A stretch of DNA of 64,000 nt from contig CAYMRX010000003.1 in the NCBI GenBank assembly GCA_964393035.1, positions 385,549 through 449,548 of the forward strand, in the 5' to 3' direction. The notes under the pieces were generated by a model. The model worked only from the letters and a program-made list of their open reading frames with translations. It made no database searches and was not told the DNA's origin. Positions 32,371-40,323 of this stretch are shown here, one piece after another (positions within the stretch are counted from its first letter, which is position 1; each line of letters opens with the position of its first letter). The position numbers were made by a program, and so were the translations under genes. This DNA comes from Tabrizicola_A sp964393035. Its GTDB lineage: Bacteria; Pseudomonadota; Alphaproteobacteria; Rhodobacterales; Rhodobacteraceae.

Positions 32371-33507
32371 TCAGGCGGCAAGGCGCTCGCCAGCCCGCCA
32401 GACAGCGGCAAGCTGCAAATTTCCATCCAGATGCACCATGTCAGCCGACATCCCCGGCTGAAACTGGCCAATGTCTGACAATCGGCCCAAGAGTTTTGCA
32501 GGTGTCGTCGTGACCATGCGCAGGGCTTGATCCAAGGGCAGGCCAACCTCTTGCACCATCACTTGCACGGCGCGCGGCAAGGTCAGGTCGGCCCCGGCCA
32601 GCGTGCCATCTTCAAGTGTCAGCCGCCCGCCTTGCCGCAGGATGCGCCGCCCGCCCAGCATGAATTCGGTCAGATCGCTGCCTGCCGCCGCCATGCAATC
32701 CGAGACCAGAAACAGCCCTGATGGCCGCGCGGCAAGCGCGATGCGCAGCGTGGCAATGGCAACATGATGGCCGTCGGCAATCAGCCCCGCCGCCAGATCT
32801 GAGGTCAGAACCGCGCCGACCATGCCCGGATCACGGTTGCCAAGCTGGCTCATGGCGTTGAACAGATGGGTGGCGCAGGTCGCCCCGGCCTTGATCGCCG
32901 TTTGCGCCTCGGCAAAGCTGGCCTCGCTGTGGCCAAGGCTGACCACAACGCCCGCTGCGGCCAGTGCAGCCATCTGGTCGGCGGTGGCCGATGCGGGGGC
33001 CAGCGTCAGCATCAGCCCCGGCAACTGACGCGCGGCGTCAAGGTAAAGATCAAGATCGGCCGCCGTCATGGGCCGGATCAGACCGGGATCATGGGCGCCC
33101 TTGCGATGCGGATCCAGATGCGGGCCTTCCAGATGCAACCCGAGAAAACCCGGCACGCGAATACGGGCGGCCTCGATCCCGGCATGGATGACCTGACGGG
33201 TGGCCTCTGGCGTGTCGGTAATCAGGGTCGGAAGTATTCCGGTCGCGCCAAGCCTGCCATGCAATGCGCAAAGTCGGGCCAATGAGGCGGCCGTGGTCTG
33301 GCCATCCACCATGACCCCACCGCCCCCATTGACCTGAAGATCAAGGAAACCCGGTGCCAAGGTGCCCGCTTGCAGCCGAACCTCTTGCGCATTCGCAGGG
33401 ACATCGGCCGTGATCCCAACGACCTTGCCATCTTCGGTCACAAGGCAGGCCCCACGGTGCAGCACCTGCCCGTCAAAGATATCCGCCCCGGTGAAGGCCT
33501 GCTTCAT
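32371..33507 (-). CDS. nagA: N-acetylglucosamine-6-phosphate deacetylase
   Basis: Cytoplasmic hydrolase converting GlcNAc-6-P to glucosamine-6-P and acetate, 378 residues. Metal and substrate motifs: LHLEGPHLDPHRKGAH, VSLGHSEAS, THLFNAMSQL, ADGHHV and the catalytic Asp in LVSDCMAAAG. The true start is the ATG at 33507, sharing one base with the stop of the upstream SIS gene (TGATG); the TTG just before it is unlikely. Last gene of the kinase-gntR-SIS-nagA operon. Confidence 0.95.
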   Translation of the reverse strand: MKQAFTGADIFDGQVLHRGACLVTEDGKVVGITADVPANAQEVRLQAGTLAPGFLDLQVNGGGGVMVDGQTTAASLARLCALHGRLGATGILPTLITDTPEATRQVIHAGIEAARIRVPGFLGLHLEGPHLDPHRKGAHDPGLIRPMTAADLDLYLDAARQLPGLMLTLAPASATADQMAALAAAGVVVSLGHSEASFAEAQTAIKAGATCATHLFNAMSQLGNRDPGMVGAVLTSDLAAGLIADGHHVAIATLRIALAARPSGLFLVSDCMAAAGSDLTEFMLGGRRILRQGGRLTLEDGTLAGADLTLPRAVQVMVQEVGLPLDQALRMVTTTPAKLLGRLSDIGQFQPGMSADMVHLDGNLQLAAVWRAGERLAA

Positions 33508-34541
33508 CAAACTGTCTCCGTCACTTTGCGCAGATGCGGGGGGGTATCTGGATCAAAACCCCGACGGCGCGCAAGGCCTTCGACGAAGCTGTAATAGCTG
33601 ACGATCAGCACCAGCGGCGCCACAAGCGGATGCAGGCCGCTGACGGCGGGCAAACTGGTGCAACCCGGCGCGCTGGCCCCGGTCAGGAACACATCCGCCC
33701 CCTGCGCGGCCAGCCGTGCGGCGGTGGCGCAGACATGGGGCTGGGCCGCATCTTCGACCGCCAGCGCAAAGACCGGAAACTGTGCCTGAACGATGGCGGC
33801 CGGGCCATGCAGCACCTCGGCCGCGGAATAGCTTTCGGCATGCAGGCCCGAGGTTTCCTTGAATTTCAGCGCCACCTCGTTGGAAATCGCATAGGCGGGA
33901 CCGCGCCCCAAGACATAAAGCGATTGCGCCCGAACCAGCCGTTGCGCCAAGGGTGACCAGTCCAGCGTCAAGGCGCTGGCAAAAGCCTCTGGCAAAGCTT
34001 GAACGGCGCGGCGCAGATCGGCGTTCTCTTGCCATTCTGCCAGCAAGGCAAGTCCCGCCAGAACCGAATTCACAAAGGTTTTCGTCGCCGCGACCGAGGT
34101 TTCCGGTCCCGCCAGCAGCGCCAAGGGATGCGCCACGGCCGCGGCCATCGGGCTGTCGGCCTGATTGGTCAGGGCCAGCGTCAAGGCCCCGGCGCTGCGG
34201 GCCGATTCCATCATGGCAACGATGTCGGGGCTTTTGCCGGATTGCGAGATGCCAACACAGGCCGCCCCCGCAAGCCGCAGATGCCGGCCATAGACCGAGG
34301 CAACCGAGGGGCCGACCGAGGCGACCGGCACCCCGGCGAGCAGTTCGATGGCATATTTCAGATAGGTTGCCGCATGGTCGGAAGACCCCCGGGCAATGGT
34401 GGCGATCAAGGTGGGGTCGGCCTGCCGCAGGGCTTGTGCGGCGGCCCGCACAGCCGCGTCAGAGCCATCCAGAAACCGCTGGGCGGCCTCGGGAATTTCG
34501 GCAACTTCGCGGGCCATTCGGGTTTGGGTGGGCTGGATCAC
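33507..34541 (-). CDS. SIS-domain glucosamine-6-phosphate deaminase/isomerase (NagB-II type)
   Basis: Protein of 344 residues with two SIS domains, resembling GlmS without its glutaminase domain: IARGSSDHAATYLKYAIE, SQSGKSPDIVAMM, TSVAATKTFVNSVL, LGRGPAYAISNEVALKFKE and the C-terminal LRKVTETV. In nag operons this NagB-II type converts glucosamine-6-P to fructose-6-P and ammonia. The start is a GTG at 34541 that overlaps the gntR stop by 4 bases; an internal ATG at codon 9 is possible. Its neighbours are nagA and gntR, which supports the assignment. Confidence 0.87.
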   Translation of the reverse strand: MIQPTQTRMAREVAEIPEAAQRFLDGSDAAVRAAAQALRQADPTLIATIARGSSDHAATYLKYAIELLAGVPVASVGPSVASVYGRHLRLAGAACVGISQSGKSPDIVAMMESARSAGALTLALTNQADSPMAAAVAHPLALLAGPETSVAATKTFVNSVLAGLALLAEWQENADLRRAVQALPEAFASALTLDWSPLAQRLVRAQSLYVLGRGPAYAISNEVALKFKETSGLHAESYSAAEVLHGPAAIVQAQFPVFALAVEDAAQPHVCATAARLAAQGADVFLTGASAPGCTSLPAVSGLHPLVAPLVLIVSYYSFVEGLARRRGFDPDTPPHLRKVTETV

Positions 34542-35305
34542 GGTGCAGGCCTTTCGTCTTCGGGCGCAAGTTTCAGTTCAACGGCAAAGTCATAGGCATC
34601 GCCGCGATAAAGCGACCGGGTAAATTCCACGACCTGACCCGATGGCAGATAGCTGATCCGTTCAATCTTCAATCCCGGCGCGCCAAGCGTGACGCCAAGC
34701 AGCGCCGAATCCCGGGCGTCGATCGAGGTTGCCGAGATGCGCTGCACGGCGCGGGTCGGGCGCAGGCCGCGGGTTTGCAGCTCGGCATAAAGCGAAGATT
34801 CCACCGCATCGGGATCGGGCAGCAGGCTGGTGGACAGGGCGGCGCGTTCGATTGCCAGCGGCACCCCATCCGAACAGCGGACCCGCTCCAACCGGCTGAC
34901 ACGGTCCCCGGCACCAAGACCAAGCGCCATCACCTCCTCGGGGGCGGGCGCGTCGATCCGGCGTGAAATCCACCGGGTTTCCACGCTGCGCCCGCGCCGG
35001 GCCATGTCTTCGGTAAAGGAGGTCAGCAAGGAGAGCGCCTGTTCCAGCCTTTCGACCTTTTGCGCCACATAGGTTCCCGATCCGCGGCGCTGCACCAGTT
35101 GACCGGTGGCCACCAGTTCCTGAATGGCCTTGCGAACCGTGACGCGGGAAAGGCCGGTCATCTGGGCCATGTCGCGCTCGGCCGGAAGGCAATCGCCGGG
35201 GGCCAGTTCTCCGGCGGCCAGCGCGGCAGAGATATGCCGCTGCAATTGCAGATAAAGCGGGCCGGAAACGCCGCCATCGAAATTTCCAGCATTGAATAGC
35301 GTCAT
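34538..35305 (-). CDS. GntR/HutC-family regulator, NagR-like
   Basis: Transcription regulator of 255 residues: winged helix (about 15-80; LAPGDCLPAERDMAQM, LSRVTVRKAIQELV) and a UTRA effector domain (about 95-245). In related NagR/YvoA/DasR proteins the effector is an amino-sugar phosphate, usually GlcN-6-P or GlcNAc-6-P. It is translationally coupled to the kinase upstream and the SIS gene downstream by 4-base overlaps. The TGGYA repeats in the divergent promoter region at 36.2 kb are its likely operators. Confidence 0.88.
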   Translation of the reverse strand: MTLFNAGNFDGGVSGPLYLQLQRHISAALAAGELAPGDCLPAERDMAQMTGLSRVTVRKAIQELVATGQLVQRRGSGTYVAQKVERLEQALSLLTSFTEDMARRGRSVETRWISRRIDAPAPEEVMALGLGAGDRVSRLERVRCSDGVPLAIERAALSTSLLPDPDAVESSLYAELQTRGLRPTRAVQRISATSIDARDSALLGVTLGAPGLKIERISYLPSGQVVEFTRSLYRGDAYDFAVELKLAPEDERPAP

Positions 35306-36141
35306 GCGGCGATCTCCATGGCAAGCATCAGGGCACCGTCCAACGCATTGCCCTTGGCGGGGCGTTGTGTCCAGCGGTTGATGCGTGCCGCATAGGTTGG
35401 CCCAAGACCGCCGACAAAGGTGACGGGCCGGGCGGGGTCAGGCTGGAGCGCTGCAAGGGTTGCCTCAACCTCTTGTGTGGCAGCTTGCAGGATGGCCTCG
35501 GCGGCCGGGTCGGTTGAGGTCAGCAGGCGCGGCGCCCATTGTGCGTAATCGGCGGGCCTTGCGGTCAGGCTATAGGCCACCAGCCGGTCGGGCGCCTCAA
35601 AATGTTCCAGCACCGCATGCAGAAGCGGGGTCATCTCATGCACCCCGTCCAGCGCCCGCAGGGCACGGGCCAACAGGCTGCGACCCAGGGCGGCCCCGCT
35701 GCCCTCATCCCCCAGCCAGAACCCCCAGCCCCCGATCTGGCGCATCTGCCCCGCATGTTGCCGCGCAAAGACCGATCCGGTCCCCATCGCGGCCACAACG
35801 CCGTCTTCGCCCCCAAGCGCCCCTTTTGCGGTGGTCAGCGCGTCTGTCTCGATCCGGCTGGCGGCAAAGGGCAGATGCGCGCCAAGCCATGCTGCCGCCC
35901 CGGCCGCATTGGCCCCGGCAAGCCCCAAGCCGGCGCGAATCTGTGACAGGGGGGCACTGGACCCCAAAGCCTGATGCGCGGCACTGGATGCGGCGCCAAG
36001 AATGTTTTGCAAAGCGAGATCACGGTTTGAAAAGATATTCGCTGGCCCCGCCTCGGCACGCGCGAGAATACGGCCTGTCGCGTCGGCCAAAGCCACGCGA
36101 CACCCTGTCCCCCCGCCATCAACGCCCAAGAACATCTGCAT
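35302..36141 (-). CDS. BadF/BcrA-type amino-sugar kinase (MurK/NagK-like)
   Basis: ASKHA-fold kinase of 279 residues with FLGVDGGGTGCRVALAD, then a mid segment GLAGANAAGAA, the ATP loop AMGTGSVFA and WGFWLGDEGSGAALG. Members include GlcNAc kinases and Clostridium MurK, which phosphorylates both MurNAc and GlcNAc at O6. Here it is divergent from murQ, whose substrate is MurNAc-6-P, so a MurK-like role is attractive. I start at the ATG 36141, with AGGAG six bases upstream. First gene of the leftward operon. Confidence 0.83.
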   Translation of the reverse strand: MQMFLGVDGGGTGCRVALADATGRILARAEAGPANIFSNRDLALQNILGAASSAAHQALGSSAPLSQIRAGLGLAGANAAGAAAWLGAHLPFAASRIETDALTTAKGALGGEDGVVAAMGTGSVFARQHAGQMRQIGGWGFWLGDEGSGAALGRSLLARALRALDGVHEMTPLLHAVLEHFEAPDRLVAYSLTARPADYAQWAPRLLTSTDPAAEAILQAATQEVEATLAALQPDPARPVTFVGGLGPTYAARINRWTQRPAKGNALDGALMLAMEIAA

Positions 36142-36158
36142 CCGAATCTCCTGCCTGC

Positions 36159-36186
36159 ACAATACAACATAGATACCACTTTGTAA
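36159..36186 (-). promoter_or_regulatory. candidate promoter of kinase-gntR-SIS-nagA operon
   Basis: On the minus strand TTACAA (36186-36181) and TATTGT (36164-36159) are 16 bases apart, about 18 bases before the ribosome site of the kinase gene. The spacer carries a TGGTA half-site, so a bound repressor would cover it. Confidence 0.4.
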
Positions 36187-36193
36187 TCTGGTA
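36174..36193. promoter_or_regulatory. candidate GntR operator, TACCA-N10-TGGTA
   Basis: Perfect 5-bp inverted arms TACCA (36174-36178) and TGGTA (36189-36193) with 10 bases between. TGGT half-sites are typical of NagR/YvoA/DasR operators. It overlaps the leftward promoter. Confidence 0.45.
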
Positions 36194-36253
36194 TTGTTTT
36201 ACTGCCCATATTTTAGCGATATAGGCCAATTTTGACTGTTTGTCAGCTAATAC

Positions 36254-36283
36254 TTTACAACTGGCATTAAAGTGGCATTATCT
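36254..36283 (+). promoter_or_regulatory. candidate promoter of murQ-ABC transporter operon
   Basis: TTTACA (36254-36259) is followed after 17-18 bases by ATTATC/TTATCT (36277-36283). The spacer contains the TGGCATTA direct repeats. The predicted start is about 15 bases upstream of murQ's GGGGGAG ribosome site. Confidence 0.5.
36262..36280 (+). repeat. TGGCATTA direct repeat, candidate operator
   Basis: TGGCATTA occurs at 36262-36269 and again at 36273-36280, an 11-base period that places both on one DNA face inside the murQ promoter. The context AAAGTGGCAT resembles AAAGTGGTAT read leftward from the inverted site at 36174-36193, so one protein probably reads both. Confidence 0.5.
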
Positions 36284-36303
36284 AGCGACAGGGGGAGATT
36301 CGT

Positions 36304-37185
36304 ATGGTTGAGCGTCAGACCGAACAGGTGCATCCGTTGGGCAAGGGCCTTCACCGGCAACCTGCGCATGCCGTGCTGTCCGCGGTTCTGATCAGCCAAG
36401 AGCAGGCTTTGGCCAAGCTGCATGCCTGTCTGCCTGATCTTGAGCATGCAGCAGAGCTTGCGGCTGAGGCGCTTTTGGCCGGGGGCAAGCTGGCTTATGC
36501 GGGCGCGGGATCGTCCGGGTTGATGGCGCTTGCCGATTGTCTCGAACTCGCAGGAACCTTTGGTATCCCGCGGGCGCAAACCCCGATGCTCTTTGCCGGT
36601 GGTGCGGCGGCGCTTCTGGCCATGACGGGCGGGGTTGAGGATGACGCAGCCCAGGCCATGGCAGATGTTGGCCTTGCCGGGCTTGGGGCCGGGGATGTGG
36701 TGCTGTGCCTCGCGGCTTCGGGATCGACGCCCTATACATTGGCCGTGGCAACGGCAGCACGGGCCGCCGGGGCGAAGGTGGTCGGTCTGGCCAACACGGC
36801 CAATGCCGCCCTGTTCGATCTGAGCGATATCACGGTGTTGCTGGAAACCGGGCCGGAGTTGGTGGCGGGGTCAACCCGTCTGGGCGCGGCGACCGCACAG
36901 AAGGCGGCGCTGAACATGATCTCTGTCCTTGTCGGTGTCAGGCTTGGCGCTGTGCATGATGGGCAGATGGTCAACCTCATTGCCGACAACATCAAACTTG
37001 TCGATCGTGCCGCCCGCATTGTGGCGCGTATCGCAGGCACGGGCGAAGAAGCGGCGCGGATGGCGCTGCATCACACCCAAGGGGCGGTGAAACCGGCGAT
37101 TTTGGTCGCGCGCGGCCAGTCCGCTGACGCGGCTTTACAAGCATTGGCGGCCAGCGGTGGAAAGCTGGCCCCATATTTGGACTGA
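36304..37185 (+). CDS. murQ: N-acetylmuramic acid 6-phosphate etherase
   Basis: Lyase of 293 residues splitting MurNAc-6-P into GlcNAc-6-P and D-lactate in the cytoplasm. SIS-fold motifs match the family: GGKLAYAGAGSSG, LAASGSTPYTLA, and the signature ETGPELVAGSTRLGAATAQK, followed by ALNMISV. It is a few residues shorter at the N terminus than E. coli MurQ. It opens the rightward operon with an ABC transporter, and diverges from the kinase-gntR-SIS-nagA operon that would use its product. No murP-type PTS is present, so phosphorylation must come from a kinase. Confidence 0.9.
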   Translation: MVERQTEQVHPLGKGLHRQPAHAVLSAVLISQEQALAKLHACLPDLEHAAELAAEALLAGGKLAYAGAGSSGLMALADCLELAGTFGIPRAQTPMLFAGGAAALLAMTGGVEDDAAQAMADVGLAGLGAGDVVLCLAASGSTPYTLAVATAARAAGAKVVGLANTANAALFDLSDITVLLETGPELVAGSTRLGAATAQKAALNMISVLVGVRLGAVHDGQMVNLIADNIKLVDRAARIVARIAGTGEEAARMALHHTQGAVKPAILVARGQSADAALQALAASGGKLAPYLD

Positions 37186-37228
37186 TTTTCATAACCGGGC
37201 CGAAGCGCCCGCCAATAGGGAGACTGCC

Positions 37229-38479
37229 ATGAAATCCACGTTCCGCATTGCCCTTCTGACCAGCACGTTGATGGCTGGCGCGGCTTGGGCCGAAGATGTG
37301 ACCCTGACGATTGAGTCTTGGCGCAATGATGACCTGTCGATCTGGCAAGAGCAGATCATTCCCGCATTCGAGGCGGCAAATCCCGGTATCAAGGTGGTCT
37401 TTGCCCCCACCGCACCGGCGGAATACAACGCCGCGCTGAACTCGAAGCTCGCGGCCGGTTCGGCGGGCGATCTCATCACCTGCCGCCCCTTCGATGCCAG
37501 CCTTGAACTTTACAATCAGGGCAATCTGGCCGACCTGTCGGGGCTTGCTTCGATGGCCAATTTCTCCTCGGTGGCGAAATCGGCCTGGCAGACCGACGAT
37601 GGCGCGGCGACCTTCTGCGTGCCGATGGCCTCGGTGATCCACGGCTTTATTTACAACAAGGATGCATTTGACGCGCTGGGCATTGCCGTGCCGGCAACGC
37701 GGGACGAATTCTTTGCCGCGCTGGACAAGATCAAGGCGGATGGAACCTATATCCCGATGGCCATGGGCACCAATGACCAGTGGGAAGCGGCCACCATGGG
37801 CTATAACAACATCGGCCCGAACTATTGGAAGGGCGAGGAAGGCCGTCTGGCGCTGATCAAGGGCGAGCAGAAGCTGACCGATGAGGCATGGGTCGCGCCC
37901 TTTGCCGAACTGGCGCGCTGGAAGGACTATCTTGGTGACGGGTTCGAGGCGCAAACCTACCCCGACAGCCAGAACCTGTTCACCCTTGGCCGCGCGGCGG
38001 TCTATCCCGCCGGGTCGTGGGAAATCTCGGGCTTCAACGCGCAAGCGCAGTTCAAGATGGGGGCCTTCCCGCCGCCGGTCGGTGCCGCGGGCGACACCTG
38101 CTATATCTCGGATCACACTGACATTGCGATCGGGATGAACGCCAAGACCGCCCACCCGGAAGAAACCAAGAAGTTCCTGGAATGGGTCGGTTCGGCGGAG
38201 TTTGCAGCGATGTATGCCAATGCGCTGCCGGGCTTTTTCAGCCTGAACTCCACGGCGGTGGAAATGCAAGACCCGCTGGCGCAAGAGTTCGTCTCATGGC
38301 GCGGCAAGTGTCAGTCGACCATCCGCTCGACCTATCAGATCCTGTCGCGCGGCACCCCGAATCTGGAAAACGAGACCTGGAACGCCAGCGCCAATGTCAT
38401 CAAGGGCACCGAGACGCCTGCCGATGCAGGCAAGCGGCTGCAAGACGGTCTGGCCGGCTGGTATGAGCCGCAAAAGTAA
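37229..38479 (+). CDS. ABC transporter sugar-binding protein
   Basis: Periplasmic binding protein of family 1, 416 residues. A signal peptide (1-21) ends AWA before EDVTLTIESWRNDD. The two-lobe sugar-binder pattern is clear: FEAANPGIKVVF, LNSKLAAGSAGDLI, VIHGFIYNKDAFDALGI, and NLFTLGRAAVYPAGSWE. The ligand is not determined by sequence. Because murQ precedes it and amino-sugar catabolic genes diverge from it, MurNAc, GlcNAc or a muropeptide sugar is the best guess. AGGGAGA precedes the ATG. A strong hairpin follows the stop. Confidence 0.9.
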   Translation: MKSTFRIALLTSTLMAGAAWAEDVTLTIESWRNDDLSIWQEQIIPAFEAANPGIKVVFAPTAPAEYNAALNSKLAAGSAGDLITCRPFDASLELYNQGNLADLSGLASMANFSSVAKSAWQTDDGAATFCVPMASVIHGFIYNKDAFDALGIAVPATRDEFFAALDKIKADGTYIPMAMGTNDQWEAATMGYNNIGPNYWKGEEGRLALIKGEQKLTDEAWVAPFAELARWKDYLGDGFEAQTYPDSQNLFTLGRAAVYPAGSWEISGFNAQAQFKMGAFPPPVGAAGDTCYISDHTDIAIGMNAKTAHPEETKKFLEWVGSAEFAAMYANALPGFFSLNSTAVEMQDPLAQEFVSWRGKCQSTIRSTYQILSRGTPNLENETWNASANVIKGTETPADAGKRLQDGLAGWYEPQK

Positions 38480-38499
38480 GCGCGGCTTGCGATGCGGGA

Positions 38500-38562
38500 C
38501 TGGAGGGGCTGTCTGCCCCTCCAGACCACCCCGAGGATATTTTTGCCAAGATAAAGGGAGGC
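38500..38562 (+). repeat. intergenic hairpin plus GAGGATATTT element
   Basis: A perfect 10-bp stem (38500-38509 with 38515-38524, loop TGTCT) is followed by ACCCCGAGGATATTTTTGCCAAGAT. It separates the binding-protein gene from the permeases, the usual place for a hairpin that stabilises the binding-protein mRNA. The GAGGATATTT tail resembles a dispersed intergenic motif I remember from other Rhodobacterales, which I could not check here. Confidence 0.6.
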
Positions 38563-38566
38563 AGAC

Positions 38567-39484
38567 ATGGCTGTGAGAAAGCCGGTGCGCTGGCATATTG
38601 CCATGTTTCTGGCCCCGGCGGTGTTGGTTTACACCGCGATCATGATCATTCCACTGTTCGGCACGCTGAACCTGTCCTTGTTCAACGAGGAAGGGGATGT
38701 GCGGGTTTTTGTGGGGTTGAGGAACTTTGCGACCCTGTTCGGTGAACCTTTGTGGTCGGAGGCGTTCTGGAATGCTTTGGGCAATAACGCCTGGTTTTTC
38801 CTGATCCACATGCTGGTGCAAAACCCGATTGGCATTGCCTTGGCCGCGATCCTGTCGACGCCGCGTTTGCGCATGGCGGCGTTTTATCGGACTGCGATTT
38901 TCATTCCGACCATCCTGAGCTTTGTCATCGTCGGCTTTGTCTGGAAGCTGATCCTGTCGCCCATCTGGGGCATCGCGCCGGGGATGCTGGACATGGTGGG
39001 GCTGAAAAGCCTGTTCGTGCCATGGCTGGGCAAGGAGGCCTATGCCCTGACCACGCTTGCGCTGATTTCGGTCTGGCAGTTTGTCGGCATCCCGATGATG
39101 CTGATTTACGCCGCGCTGCTGAGTATTCCCGACGAGGTTCTGGAAGCCGCCGAGATGGATGGTATCACCGGGGCCAGCCAGTTCTGGAAGATCAAGCTGC
39201 CGCTGATCCTGCCTTCGATCGGCATCATCTCGATCCTGACCTTTGTCGGCAATTTCAATGCTTTTGACCTGATCTATGTGGCGCAGGGTGCCTTGGCCGG
39301 GCCGGATTATTCGACCGATATTCTGGGCACCTTCCTGTATCGCACCTTCTTTGGGTTCCAGTTGCAATTGGGCGATCCCTACATGGGCTCGGCCATTGCG
39401 GGGGCGATGTTTGCGATCATTCTGGTGGGGGTTTGCGTCTATCTGTTCGGTATCCAGACCCGGCTGCGGAGGTATCAGTTCTGA
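38567..39484 (+). CDS. sugar ABC transporter permease (MalF type)
   Basis: Inner-membrane permease of 305 residues with about six helices. The EAA loop that contacts the ATPase reads EVLEAAEMDGITGASQFWKI, followed by LPLILPS. The N terminus HIAMFLAPAVLVYTAIMIIP is typical of the first of two sugar permeases. It shares one base with the next permease's start (TGATG), so the subunits are coupled. Confidence 0.94.
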   Translation: MAVRKPVRWHIAMFLAPAVLVYTAIMIIPLFGTLNLSLFNEEGDVRVFVGLRNFATLFGEPLWSEAFWNALGNNAWFFLIHMLVQNPIGIALAAILSTPRLRMAAFYRTAIFIPTILSFVIVGFVWKLILSPIWGIAPGMLDMVGLKSLFVPWLGKEAYALTTLALISVWQFVGIPMMLIYAALLSIPDEVLEAAEMDGITGASQFWKIKLPLILPSIGIISILTFVGNFNAFDLIYVAQGALAGPDYSTDILGTFLYRTFFGFQLQLGDPYMGSAIAGAMFAIILVGVCVYLFGIQTRLRRYQF

Positions 39485-40323
39485 TGTCGAAAGCGCGTCT
39501 TTCCACGGGCCGCACCATTGCCGCCCATGCGATCCTGATCACCTACACGCTGATTGCGCTGTTCCCGGTCTTTGTGGTGGTGATCAACAGTTTCAAAAGC
39601 CGGAAGGCGATCTTTGCTGACCCGCTGGCTTTGCCGGTGCCGGGCAATTTTGATCTCGTGGGCTATGAGACGGTGATGAAACAAGGCGATTTCTTCGCCT
39701 ATTTCCAGAACAGCCTGATCGTTACGGTGGCCAGCCTGTTTTTCGTGCTGCTTTTTGGCGCGATGGCGGCCTTTGCGCTGTCGGAATATCGCTTTCGCGG
39801 CAATACGCTGATGGGGCTCTATCTGGCGCTGGGCATCATGATTCCCATCCGCTTGGGCACCGTGGCCATTCTGGAAATGATGGTGGCGGGCGGTTTGGTG
39901 AACACGCTGACGGCGCTGATTCTGGTGTACACAGCACAGGGGCTGCCCTTGGCGGTGTTCATCCTGTCGGAGTTCATGAAAACCGTCTCGGATGATCTGA
40001 AGAACGCAGGCCGGATTGATGGGCTTTCGGAATACGCCATCTTCTTCACGCTGGTCTTGCCTTTGGTGCGCCCTGCCATGGCGACGGTGGCGGTGTTTTC
40101 CATGATCCCGATCTGGAATGATCTGTGGTTCCCGCTGATCCTTGCGCCGGCGGAGGAGACGAAGACGGTGACGCTTGGGAGTCAAGTTTTCATCGGGCAG
40201 TTCGTGACCAACTGGAACGCGGTGCTGGCCGCACTTTCACTGGCGATCCTGCCGGTGCTGGTCTTGTATCTCATCTTCTCGCGGCAACTCATTCGCGGCA
40301 TCACGGCGGGGGCGGTCAAATGA
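39484..40323 (+). CDS. sugar ABC transporter permease (MalG type)
   Basis: Second permease, 279 residues from the ATG at 39484, with about six helices. The start AHAILITYTLIALFPVFVVV and INSFKSRKAIF are characteristic of MalG-type subunits. The EAA loop region reads DDLKNAGRIDGLSEYAIFF then LVLPLVRPA, close to but not the strict EAA consensus. Its stop overlaps the following oxidoreductase by 4 bases (ATGA). Confidence 0.94.
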   Translation: MSKARLSTGRTIAAHAILITYTLIALFPVFVVVINSFKSRKAIFADPLALPVPGNFDLVGYETVMKQGDFFAYFQNSLIVTVASLFFVLLFGAMAAFALSEYRFRGNTLMGLYLALGIMIPIRLGTVAILEMMVAGGLVNTLTALILVYTAQGLPLAVFILSEFMKTVSDDLKNAGRIDGLSEYAIFFTLVLPLVRPAMATVAVFSMIPIWNDLWFPLILAPAEETKTVTLGSQVFIGQFVTNWNAVLAALSLAILPVLVLYLIFSRQLIRGITAGAVK

